A DNA stretch of 64,000 nucleotides, from positions 62,001 through 126,000 of the forward strand of contig NBAY01000083.1 in the NCBI GenBank assembly GCA_002794775.1. The letters run 5' to 3'. This DNA is from Porodaedalea pini (lineage: Eukaryota > Basidiomycota > Agaricomycetes > Hymenochaetales > Hymenochaetaceae). The notes beneath the pieces were generated by a model, which saw only the letters and a list, made by a program, of their open reading frames with translations, ran no database searches and had not been told where the DNA came from. The position numbers and the translations under genes are program-made. Positions 35,288 to 45,337 of the stretch are shown here, one piece after another. Position 1 is the first letter of the stretch. Every line of letters begins with the position of its first letter.

Positions 35288-36263
35288 CAGCCATTTTCAT
35301 AAGTCCTGCGACATGTGCATGTCATGTGAAGTGAGCTGCATCAGAGCCAAAATGTCGAAAAATTAAAATGAATGCCTATTTTCTCTGTGAATTCTGCACA
35401 GTACCTGCTCATTACAGCCATTTTCATAAGTCCTGTGACACATGCATGTCACATGAAGTGAGCCGCGTCAGAGCCAAAGTGTCAAAGAATTAGAATGAAT
35501 GCCTATTTTCTCTGTGAATTCTGCACAGTACCTGCTCATTAAGTACTCAAAAAAAAGGTACGGTTCTCAGAAGCAGAAATATGTAAAATAGGGAGCAATA
35601 AATTGACTGTGTAGGTGGGTGGAGATCAAACAAGTGCAGCTGGTCTGTTCTCTCACCCATTTCTACTGAGATTCAAAAATTATGGCTCCCCTACATCTAC
35701 CTATAAAATTCTTTCCTGTGTCTGTAAATTAAGTATATGACTATACCAACATCTCCTGCAAGTTTGAAGCCAATCCATTCAGTATTCATGGTCCAGCAGC
35801 AACATTTGTGTTCCACTTCAAGCTCTTTCCACCCTCCTTTTCTCACAACAGGTCTTGCAGAGTAGAACACAAATGTTGCTGCTGGACCATGAATACTGAA
35901 TGGATTAGCTTCAAACTTGCAGGAGATGTTGGTATAGTAATATACTTAATTTACAGACACAGGAAAGAATTTTATAGGTAGATGTAGGGGAGCCATAATT
36001 TTTGAATCTCAGTGGAAATGTATGAGAAAACAGACTGGCTGCACTTGTTTGATCTCCACCTGCCTACACAGTCAATGTATTGCTCCTTATTTTACATATT
36101 TCTTCTCCTGAGAACCATGCCTTTTTTTTGAGTACTTAATGAACAGGTACTGTGCAGAATTCACAGAGAAAATAGGCATTCATTTTAATTTTTCGACATT
36201 TTGGCTCTGATGCGGCTCACTTCATGTGACATGTACGTGTTGCAGGACTTATGAAAATGGCTG
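35288..36263. mobile_element. Hairpin MITE, copy 5, preceded by a 127-bp partial copy
   Basis: A full 849-bp element occupies 35415-36263 with CAGCC/GGCTG ends. Directly before it, 35288-35414 is the first 127 bp of another element, cut at its internal TA in GCTCATTA. This is what insertion of one copy into another at that TA would give on the left. The rest of the outer copy is absent on the right, where TA is followed by unrelated sequence. Spacer orientation is as in copy 2. It separates the two Clr2-N-like paralogs. Confidence 0.92.
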
Positions 36264-36994
36264 TAATAGACCTACAGAAAACTTTGTTCTTACTTTTATG
36301 ACTATCTACTAGTTCATATGAGTGTCTACAGGCACTGTAGTGGTATCCTCCACATTATGAAAAGATTTTTGAAAATTTCCAAGTTTTATTAGCATTTTTT
36401 TCAGGTAAGAGGTTTGAGTCCGGTTCGAGGTTCAGGAAAAGTCAGCCCGAACTGCACTCAAACCGATCAATGGCAACTATAATGATGTAGACACATGAAG
36501 TTCATTCAAGGATCTACAATCAGTACGTTCAAACAAGCTCCGTGATGTGAAGATAACAACTTATCTATCCACTGCAATAAATAAAAAATGCATACTACAG
36601 CCAAAAGGGTGTGCAGTCTTATCGATTATTCCGTGCGTATCAGAGTGTAGCAGCAGCGTACGGATCGACAGGGAGTCAGAGCTATAACTAGTAGTCAGTT
36701 CCCACACTTTGCAGACTTCACGTATCGCGGTACGCGAGCGCGTCCCTCACGCGTACATCCCTTATTACGACTGCGCGTTAGCCTGCTGTCCAGACTCTAA
36801 TGTCTCGTCATAACGCGCGATCCAATGTTGATGTTGTCGACAAGGATGCACGATCAAGATAGCAACAGAGCTTCGCGTTAGTAAGAATCATCACATGCTG
36901 CGACTGACTTGCCGCATGTAGGAATGAGCCTGTCGCTCGCTACACGCATCTCCTGCTACCATTCACTATCTGAGTATCTTTGATAACACTGAAC
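36264..36994. other. Intergenic, promoter side of Clr2-N-like copy 2
   Basis: AT-rich left part, more GC-balanced right part. No gene recognised. Confidence 0.5.
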
Positions 36995-37722
36995 ATGTCA
37001 AATCCAACCAACATGGCGGGTCCATACTCTGGCGAGCCCCGAGGCCTGAGCATGAGCAATGCGCCCATCGTCGTGATCACCGACTCAGACTGTCAGGAGT
37101 CGCTCGTCCAGGAAACTATCGATTGCGGCACGCAGATATTGGTGAAGGCCGATGAGGAACACAGGCGATACTGGCGGGAAGTTATTGCAACATGTCTGAT
37201 GTATGATGCGATGTTCTGGTCACAACTCAGTGAGTCCTGTGGGTTCCAAACGTCTTGAAGAGTATCTCATCAAGTGATCATTATAGAGTCTAATTTAACG
37301 TTCAGTCTGGCCCGGTTTCCAAAGGGTTACGAGCTATACGATAGTGTCAGGGTGGATTCTAGTAGGCATGACTATTATTTGTACGGTGAGTCACCTGGTC
37401 TTTAACCTGCTACTGTTGCTATGGACTGACTTGTGCCATAGGCTTCAAACTCGATGGCAGCCAGAACAGGTTCACGTCTCCGGCGGTGAGTAGGCAATAA
37501 ACTCTAGTGAGTCTGAAAACTTCATGCCAGTAATATAAGGACTTCGTACTGCATGCAAAATGGCTCGCATACGGTCGCCCGTCAGGGGCCTGCGAATGTC
37601 AGCACTGCTCGAACGCGTCGCAAACCGAGATTAGGAAGAGGTTGAGGCCGTGGAAGAGACTTGTGAGTAAGCCCAGAAGCTCGGGGACGCCAGAACAAAG
37701 AGAGGTGGCAAGACGAAGATGA
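36995..37722 (+). CDS. Clr2 N-terminal-domain-like protein, copy 2 (shorter tail)
   Basis: Four exons (36995-37229, 37287-37385, 37442-37485, 37540-37722) with the same phases as copy 1 give 186 residues. The core is kept: NAPIVVITDSDCQESLVQET, ARFPKGYELY, YYLYGFKLDG, FTSPADFVLHAKWLAYG, CECQHCSNASQ. The frame ends at 37722 about 50 residues before the equivalent end in copy 1. The following bases still resemble copy 1 in another frame (around the QVKDYTDHK-coding part), so a frameshift probably truncated the basic tail. The domain itself is intact, so a shortened product is possible. Confidence 0.72.
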
Positions 37723-38348
37723 GTCAATCGGACTGCGACCCAAATGCAGGATTATACTGACAGTAAAGCTTGGTATCTGTACGCTTCGAAGGCTGTTAGC
37801 GCAGCGTGGAAAGATCGACCGCAAGATCGCTCGGTTGCAGACTCAACTGGGGTCTGGCTGGAGTGACACCGAAAGTCAAACGTCGGAATAACGGATGCGT
37901 TTGTTTCTCCGATGAGTTTATCGAATAACATTGAACTTCAAGGAGGCACAGAGCGGTCCTCGGAATATGTATGTCCATTCTAGTACCAATGCAGAATGTC
38001 ACTTAACCTAACAACCAACAACCTCGCTAGACAATCTGGTTGGGAATTTTGATACGAAATTCAGATGTTTTCTCTTCGAGTTATGCTTTTCCTGCTTTCG
38101 ACGTTCTGATAAATCTGTACTATTACATATATGCGCTTTGCTGTCTCATGTTAAGATCTTGATTCTGGATCACGCAGAGGTTTTCGAAAGTTTGGTCTTG
38201 GTTATACTGAGATTGAGTTTTCTGTCGAGCATGAGAGCAAAATAAAAAATAAAAAATAGTTACTATACACGAAAGCCCGAATACACGTAGTAAAACTACA
38301 GACAGCCACGTAGTCCCAATATTCTCGTCATGATAATGAAAGGCCCTC
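37723..38348. other. Intergenic; eroded tail of Clr2-N-like copy 2
   Basis: 37723-37870 retains out-of-frame similarity to the C-terminal exon of copy 1. Beyond that nothing is recognised. Confidence 0.45.
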
Positions 38349-39894
38349 CTATGCATCCCGCCACAGCAGATTCTCTGGATCATGAACAGCCGTCAAGCGC
38401 CTGCGTGCACTTGACATCCTCCCGTCCATCCCTATCTCGTGCTTCCATTGGATACCACCGTGATAAGCTCCAGACACATCCCTATCGGTGTCGTTAACGG
38501 GAAGACACAGCCATTCGAACGCCGGAGAGAAATGAAGACATGCGAGTGTACGGAGCGCGGGGAGCTCAGGAGAGCTCTCAAGAGCACAGACTGCTCTTCG
38601 GGAGGGAGTCGACCAGAGGCATATCGTGTGTAGGTGCTTGAAGTAGGGGAGTGGGGATACAGGGGGTATCTGCAACATTTAAGTTGAAATGAGATCAGCA
38701 CGAGTTTTCAGCCCGAGAAGAAATGCGCACTGAGACAGTTGACTTTGACTCCTTATCGTCATTCGCAGGATCGAGGACGCTCGCTGGCAGGAAGCCTAGC
38801 GCTCTAAGCTCAGAAAGCTCTTGCGCAATGCAGAGAAGGACATCAGATAATGCGGGCTGTGGAAGGTCCAGAGTCATCCGCAGCGACAGCACCGGACCTC
38901 TGCTGAGACCGAAGTCGCGAAGTGCGTGACATAGGTACGCGGATCGTTCGGGGGCGGTCAGGTCTAGCCGTGGACCCGCAAGCTGGACCAGCCGCGCCGG
39001 TCGGGCTTGCTCTGAACTTGCGAACGTTGAGCTCGACTCGGATGCAGATAGAACGTGCTCAGACGTGGAAGTAAGGTGGCGATAGATGTAGTCCGATGAG
39101 ACGGCGGCCGTGAAAGAGGCTCCGGGGACCCAAAGGTGTGTTATCGTTCGCCCGGGAGCAAGAGCACGCGCCAACGCGAGAGATTCGGAGTGTATGGACT
39201 TTATGTCAGGTAACGCAGTGGAAGGCAAGTATTGTTGGATGACGGAAATGAGAAGTACGTCCGGGTCGGGGACAAACGGGCTGCGAGGCTGCACATCCGA
39301 GTCTACGGAAGGATGCGGTGCGTGTGCGTGGTGTCTGGAGCTCGGGTCGGAAGATGGTGAGGGGAGGGAAACAAGAGACCCTGTCCAAGATAACTCCTCG
39401 AGAATGCCTTGCTTTCGAAGCATGCTCAAGAGCTCTGCATCTAAGACGAACGCGCAACGCAGGACTTTGAGTCGGTTTGCATGGAGTTTGGAAAGAATCC
39501 AAGATAAGGATGCATCTCGTCCGTCTTCAATAGTGAGGCTCTCGAGACACGATAATTGACTTAAGACCTCGCACATGTCTGACCAATACTCTCTGCTTTC
39601 TGCTTTTTGCGCCTCTGGAGACAACTCGAGTCGCAGATCTCGTACCAGCGGTGCAAATCGGGGACATTCCTTCATCAGCTTCATGAATCTTCTTCCACAT
39701 TCCTTCGACTCCAGGACAACTGTCCGATGTAGGGTAGCTTCGGAGGGTCTCTGAAGGACGCGCGCGGTGGCAGCAAGCGTGTGCAGATCACGTCGGGACG
39801 AAACATGAGTACAGATCGGATAGTAGAGCTCAGCAGGGAGCTGAGCTGCGGAATTTCCTGTGGCTGAATACTCCATGCTTGACGAGTGGGACAT
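38349..39894 (-). CDS. F-box-like protein with leucine-rich C-terminal region
   Basis: Two exons on the minus strand (38731-39894 and 38349-38669) joined by a 61-bp GT-AG intron give 494 residues in one frame. The start MSHSSSMEYSATGNSAAQLP leads into an F-box-like stretch (LPAELYYPICTHVSSRRDLH). Beyond it is a region with repeated LxxLxxLxL spacing (LSQLSCLESLTIEDG, LRCAFVLDAELLSML, LRMTLDLPQPALSDVLL). The family supplies substrate receptors for SCF ubiquitin ligases and is greatly expanded in agaricomycetes. The frame extends 21 codons upstream of the chosen Met. I prefer 39894 because the leader is hydrophobic and poorly F-box-like. No neighbour link is evident. Confidence 0.75.
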
Positions 39895-40475
39895 AGTGGT
39901 TAAGAAGAAGAGTGGGATAGGTAATCGCGTGGAACATGAAGAACTTCCAGCTGGCACATCGTCATGCTTTAGATTAGATTAGATTGACCTGTCTTATCTA
40001 GTCGCTTGCTTACATAACAGAAAATTTCACATCCTGCTTTTGCAGTCCGCTTCAAAGTACTCAAACGGCGTTAAAGTGAACAGTTGCAACTCGAATTCTT
40101 AAAGAATCGAATGCCATCGGGCGTCAAACCTATCGAACAGTTGATCCTTGACGACAGATGTCGAGATGCGTTATAGTCGTTCATGATAGTGCTGAGCTCG
40201 AGAGGGAGATGCCGGTAAGATGAATAAAAACCGCATCTGCTTCACTTCGGTGACCACCTTACTAGCACTCTTCACAGCTTTTCGATGCGCATGCTGACGG
40301 CATCGTCTTCCTGCTCGCCTTCATGACTACCAGGTGATACGGTTCCCTTCTTGGATGCCTTCTTGTTCATGCCCACCATCTACACCTGAATCGACATTGT
40401 GCTCGGAGCCTTGATTTGGATCTCGCCTGCCGCCTCGCCTTTTTCTTTCTGGCATCCGTCACTGCGCTCTCTGTT
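39895..40475. other. Divergent promoter region
   Basis: Lies between the divergently oriented F-box gene and transporter. It holds no gene. Confidence 0.5.
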
Positions 40476-42764
40476 ATGAATTCCAACTATGATACTCTGA
40501 AGCCCCAGACTGGGATAGATGATGACTCCCGTTCCCATCTTCGAAGGCTAAGCCACGAGTTCCTTCAGCCGCAGTACACAGCGAACATAGTCCACGGCCG
40601 ACCAGTCAGCACCGATTTTGAGCTTCGAGTATCTGCTGCCAGCCTCTGCAGCCAGCGAGGACCGGGGCGAAGGAGATGCAAGAAATCGAGACTCGTTCAC
40701 ATCCCTTCTTCCGTCTGAAGGAACCCTAGACCCAGAGGCTCAGAAGCCAAAGCGTGGACTACAGTTCTGGATGTGCATCGTGTCCATCATGCTTTCATCG
40801 TTCATCATGTCTCTTGATCTGGTGTGTCCATCGCTAATTCTAAAATCGGCAAAGCAGTTGATATTTTGTGATGAAAATCAGGCGGGAATAGCTACTGCAC
40901 TGCCAACTATCATCAGTGACCTCGGAGGTGGACAATTCGAATGGGTGGGATCAGCATACGCTCTTTCGGCGACTGCACTACTTCCGTTGAGCGGCGCAAT
41001 AGCACAGGTTAGTACCTGAAATGTTTTTATTCACGCTCTTCTGTAACTTATACTCAGGTTTTCGGAAGAAGACCAAGTATATTTCTCCAGCCACTGTTCT
41101 TCGCAGTTGGCAGTACGATGTGCGGATCAGCTAGGAGTGTAAATTTCCTCATTGCCGGTCGAAGTGCGCCATTCTCACTTCCTGTTTTGTCTGTGATCTG
41201 ATCTATCACATGGCAGCTGTACAGGGTATTGGAGGCGGCAGCATCGCGGCTACATCTCAAATAGTTATCTCCGACCTCGTACCGCTCCATGAACGGGGAC
41301 ATTCAACGCCCTTTTAGCACTGCATGTTCTCATTTTATCACTTGCTAGGAGAAGATTAACACGTTTATCCTTGCAGAGGCTACGCGTTGTCGACCGGAAC
41401 TGCTGCTCTCGTCGCTGGTTCACTGGCTGAAAGTGGGCAGTGGAGATGGTTCTTCTGTAGGTCCCTTATTTGCTTTGTGATAAGCCCAGCTTAAGCTACT
41501 TTTGAGAAAGATTTGAACCTTCCAATCTGTGCCGTATCGGCGGCTCTTACCGCAGTCTTCTTCAACTTTAGCGCCCCTCGAGGATCATTTCGAGACAAGC
41601 TCTTGAATCTGGACTGGATGTGGGTAATACAGATGGCTCTAACTCATACGGCTAATGATTTTTATTCTCGGATAAAGAGGCAATGGGATTGCGGTTCTGA
41701 GTACGACCGGCGTGATATTTGCGCTTACAATCGGTGGGATAGGGCATCCTTGGGGGTCAGCTCAGGTGCTCGTCCCGCTTATCCTCGGTTCCATCGGTCT
41801 TGTGGCGTTTGTTGTATACGATTCTCAAGTTCCGCAATTTCCACTGGTATGCGTTGCGTATGCCTGGTTTAGCCGATAGTTTTCTTACGTTCCAATTCAG
41901 GTTCCATTGAAAGTAATGGCGTCAACAGAGGCTATCAGCGGCTACTTGCAGGGATTTTTCACAAATTTTTATATGATGGGCTTGTTCTGTAAGTTGACAC
42001 GACGCAATATAAATATCCATTTGCATGGCTGATGCTCAAGATATTCAGATTAACTTCCGGTATACTTCCAGGCTTGCAAAGATGCTTCGCCGATCCGGTC
42101 CGGTGTGCTAGTGCTCGCGACGACGCTTACCACAATGCCCATCGGCGTGATCTCGGGCATCAGTGTTGCCAAAAGCGGGAGATATCGACCGCAGCTGTGG
42201 CTGGCCTGGGCGAGCTTAATACTCAGAGCCGGACTCTTCAGCACATTGCACGCAGATAGCGCGCTCGGCGCAGCGATTGGCTTTCAGATCTTCACGTCCA
42301 TCGGGATCGGCATCTTGCTTACCTGTAGCTTCTTCCCCATTCTTGCTCCAATACCTCTGTCGCTGAACCCTAGTGCGCTTGCGTTCTACATGTTCACGCA
42401 TTTCTTCGCCCAGAGCTGGGGTATATCTGTTGGTGGCGCCGTACTCCAGAATGCACTAATGTCTGGGATGCCCGCGAACGCAGCTGCCCAACTTCCGCCA
42501 GGTATCTCCGCGGCGTCTGTCGCCTTCACGCTCGTCCCATCAATCCCTACACTGCCGGAACCGCTGAAATCGGAGGTTCGAAATGCATTTGCGGAGAGCC
42601 TGCGCATGTTCTGGCAGGTACTCATCGGCGTCGCTACGTGCGGGTTTCTGTCTAGTCTATTGGTGCGTGGTCTTGATCTACGGAAGGAGTCAGATGAATA
42701 TTGGAATAGGCTGGAAGAAAAGCTGAGAAGGAATATTGGTGGTATCGAGGGGCAGTCAAGATGA
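40476..42764 (+). pseudogene. Major-facilitator exporter (DHA2-like, 14-helix type), broken
   Basis: Exons encode a drug-exporter-type MFS protein: MCIVSIMLSSFIMSLDL, AGIATALPTIISDLGGGQFE, VGSAYALSATALLPLSGAIA, VFGRRPSIF, VQGIGGGSIAATSQIVISDL, AALVAGSLAESGQWRWFFY, STTGVIFALTIGGIGHPWGS, then a long last exon ending NIGGIEGQSR at 42764. Two lesions stand out. At 41296-41299 one G seems missing in the ERGTFNALL-coding stretch. At 42051-42053 an in-frame TAA stands where the family has Tyr in YYLPVYFQACKDASP; the bases after it are intact. The first-exon frame (start 40476) also changes register before 40618 unless a further intron is assumed. Substrate unknown. If transcribed, the product would lack its second half. 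Confidence 0.75.
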
Positions 42765-43635
42765 AGTCGAGTTCGGTTCGGTTTGGTAGACAGGAGGACT
42801 TGAGTTTACTACTATTTTTGTTTCGTCGTTTTTTTTTTCGTTTGCGTTGGTCAACTGATGTCCTGTGTCGCCGGGAGATAGCATCTGAACAGCTAAACCA
42901 AGAGCATGTTGACAAGAATGTCTGGCTTGGTTGTACAAGACGTTTGCGGTACTCGACATTTATAGACTGGGATGGTTATTGTCGCATCGGCGTTGTGCGG
43001 GTTCAAGACGCTCCTCAGGCTCGGATAAGTCCGACTGTCCCGCCATCAAACGAAACGGACATTATATTTCCATTGAGTTCCTGGGTGATCTCATATTCTT
43101 TCATCACATCTCAGCTGCTTTCTTGCATCAGTTTCAGACTTGCTTCAGGCCATGCGAATGATCGGAAGGCCAGCGATTGTGCGTTTTCCATTCTTCATAC
43201 TGATATGACGAAGATCCTTAGAATTGCGTCCTCTCCTAAGGCTGCGCAGCAACAGAAAGCATCCAGCCTCAGCGTGCATGCTAAGTTGCTAAGTTGAATG
43301 AAACACGCAGGCCACGCAGATGACGCGGACTTGGTCTGAAAGCGGGGTCAGCTTGTGAGTTTAGTTCTTTCGTGTCTTCATAATCATTAAAGATGAATCA
43401 TCGGACATGGTGAGAGGCCGAACACAAAGAAGCCATGCTGTACCTTAAATCAAGTTTCAAACCAAGCTTAGCAGACGTTATCTTCTTTCATGATGCGCTC
43501 ATTTCCATCTGATAGGAGAATGTCAAATTCCCCGACACTTAAAAATACAAACTTAACAATAGTACGCTCGAACTAGGAGGACTCTGCTGCTTCTTTGCAT
43601 CGATCATCAGAAATTGGGCGAGCATCGACCGCTTT
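42765..43635. other. Intergenic, no gene recognised
   Basis: The plus frame 42761-43297 (178 codons) has low-complexity content and no homology signature. I do not support it. Confidence 0.45.
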
Positions 43636-44460
43636 ATGGCACTCCTCATTCGGTCTAACGTCGAGCCTATCGATCCTGCACTCGTGCCAACCCGTGTCTC
43701 AGCGATAGATGCCGCTCAATACTTTCAAACAGCAATCGCTACGAACTGCTATACGATACCAGTGAGCTTATTCGGGTGTATGTCCAGCTATGCTCCGAGG
43801 ATGACTTATCGAATGTCAGTCACTACAATGGAGAAAGTGGTAAGGCAGCTTGTTCTGTGTTCCCGACATGCAAACAAACGAGCTCCTCTCTCGTTTATTA
43901 TGTCAAATACTTCTGTGTGTACCTCTAGAGGGTATATGGACTCGATAGTTTGACTCTTAACTATGGTTACTTGAAGGAGGCTCCTCGGTCATCTTTATCG
44001 TTCGTATACCTCACCGTCAGTCTGAGCATATCAGTAAAAATATCACTAATAACTGTCTTTCTAGATTCGATACATCGGAATACTGGGTGCTGTCTCGAAC
44101 CTGGTCTGTGAGCAAAATCATTTTACAAACAAAAATCTGAACTTTAATCATTTGATTTTGTCTGTTTGTCTTTCAAGGGGACATGTACTATGTATATTTC
44201 ACATCATAAACAGTCCATAGCGAAATTATGAGTGGATGCTAACTTCTGTCATACACAGATGTCGTTTCGTAGCCTGGACAGCCAATGTGCCTTGTGAGCT
44301 CTTCAGAATCTCAATGATGGCGAATCAGATATTGCTCACGACAAACACAGACTGGTTTGCTGTGATAACGATAGGTTGCAAGTGATTCATTACAGCGCTG
44401 ATTCTCAATTGGTAGACATTCTGGTAATCAGAGTCCTGGAACTTTACTCTGAAGATCACG
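43636..44460 (+). pseudogene. DUF6533-type membrane protein, copy C, 3'-truncated
   Basis: Exon 1 starts at 43636 (MALLIRSNVEPIDPALVPTR). The usual VYDT end is replaced by CYTIP. The 15-nt micro-exon at 43902-43916 reads VKYFC instead of VKYFW and its donor is displaced. IRYIGILGAVSNL and ILVIRVLELYSE exons are readable to about 44460. The middle exons contain stops, and everything after the ILVIRVLELYSE exon is missing. No functional product is expected. Confidence 0.8.
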
Positions 44461-45245
44461 TTCGTTAGAGCGTTACTTGTTATTCAACAAACAGTAAATG
44501 TCAAGATTCTGCTCGCTTTGGAGGTAGTATCTAAAATGGTAGCTCTGACTTACGTGAATATGATCGAGTCTAGTAAGTATCCATAGTTTTGTTTTTGTTT
44601 TTGTTTTTCGCTGAGAAGAATAGCGAGCGTGTGCCTGATCTCCGAAAAGGTCTGCAACACGTTGTCTTCTAAAGATCAACTTTGCAGTGAACACAAACTT
44701 GGGTCTTACTAATCCACTTAGTTTCATCAAAATCTTATCCTATCGGGCCCTCCCTTCCACGGCTGCCTTTTTGGGGCCGACTAAGGCCTGACTCAAGTTC
44801 TTGCGCAAGTGATTGAGTTTCAATGACCGTGAAGCAATTCTGGTCTTAAGCAGCTGGTGAAAGGTCTCGAGTCTCAATTCATCGCCCTTCTTGCCTAACG
44901 CATAGGGAAGTTCAAAACTCTATTTGCTGACTATGCTGGCTGGAAGACGGGTTGGAAGATGTCGATATCTAGGAGTGAATTTAGCCAGGTCTGGACTAGA
45001 GATCACTGGTCAAGCTTGTTATCTTTCGCATGAACTTTGGTAGTTGTATCTTTGCTTCTTTGATCATAGAAGCTGTCCTGCTCCCATAGGTGGCCTCGAA
45101 TTGCTTAATGAGCACCCAAAGAGAAGCAGCATAGATACTGTGGGTCTGATTGTTATTAGATATGCCGTGTTTCAGCGGTTCTCGCGAGATGCGCTCATAT
45201 ACATTTTTATCGAAGAAGTTCGGACTCAATGCTGCTTTAAGACGG
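44461..45245. other. Intergenic, no gene recognised
   Basis: Contains a short (GTTTTT)n-like stretch at 44586-44608. No supported gene. Confidence 0.45.
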
Positions 45246-45253
45246 CATATAAA
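45246..45253 (+). promoter_or_regulatory. TATA-like element before DUF6533 copy D exon 1
   Basis: CATATAAA, 92 bp upstream of the ATG at 45338, the same spacing as in copies B and F. Confidence 0.5.
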
Positions 45254-45337
45254 CCGCTCATCAGTACTGTCGTGCCGGATCTATTTGCGCTACCCCCTCA
45301 GACGTCCTTCGAGAGCAACAGTGACTCCGACAGAGAT

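Noticed and set aside
42761..43297. Plus-strand frame of 178 codons downstream of the transporter
   Set aside because: Starts inside the transporter stop region, biased composition, no recognisable motif.
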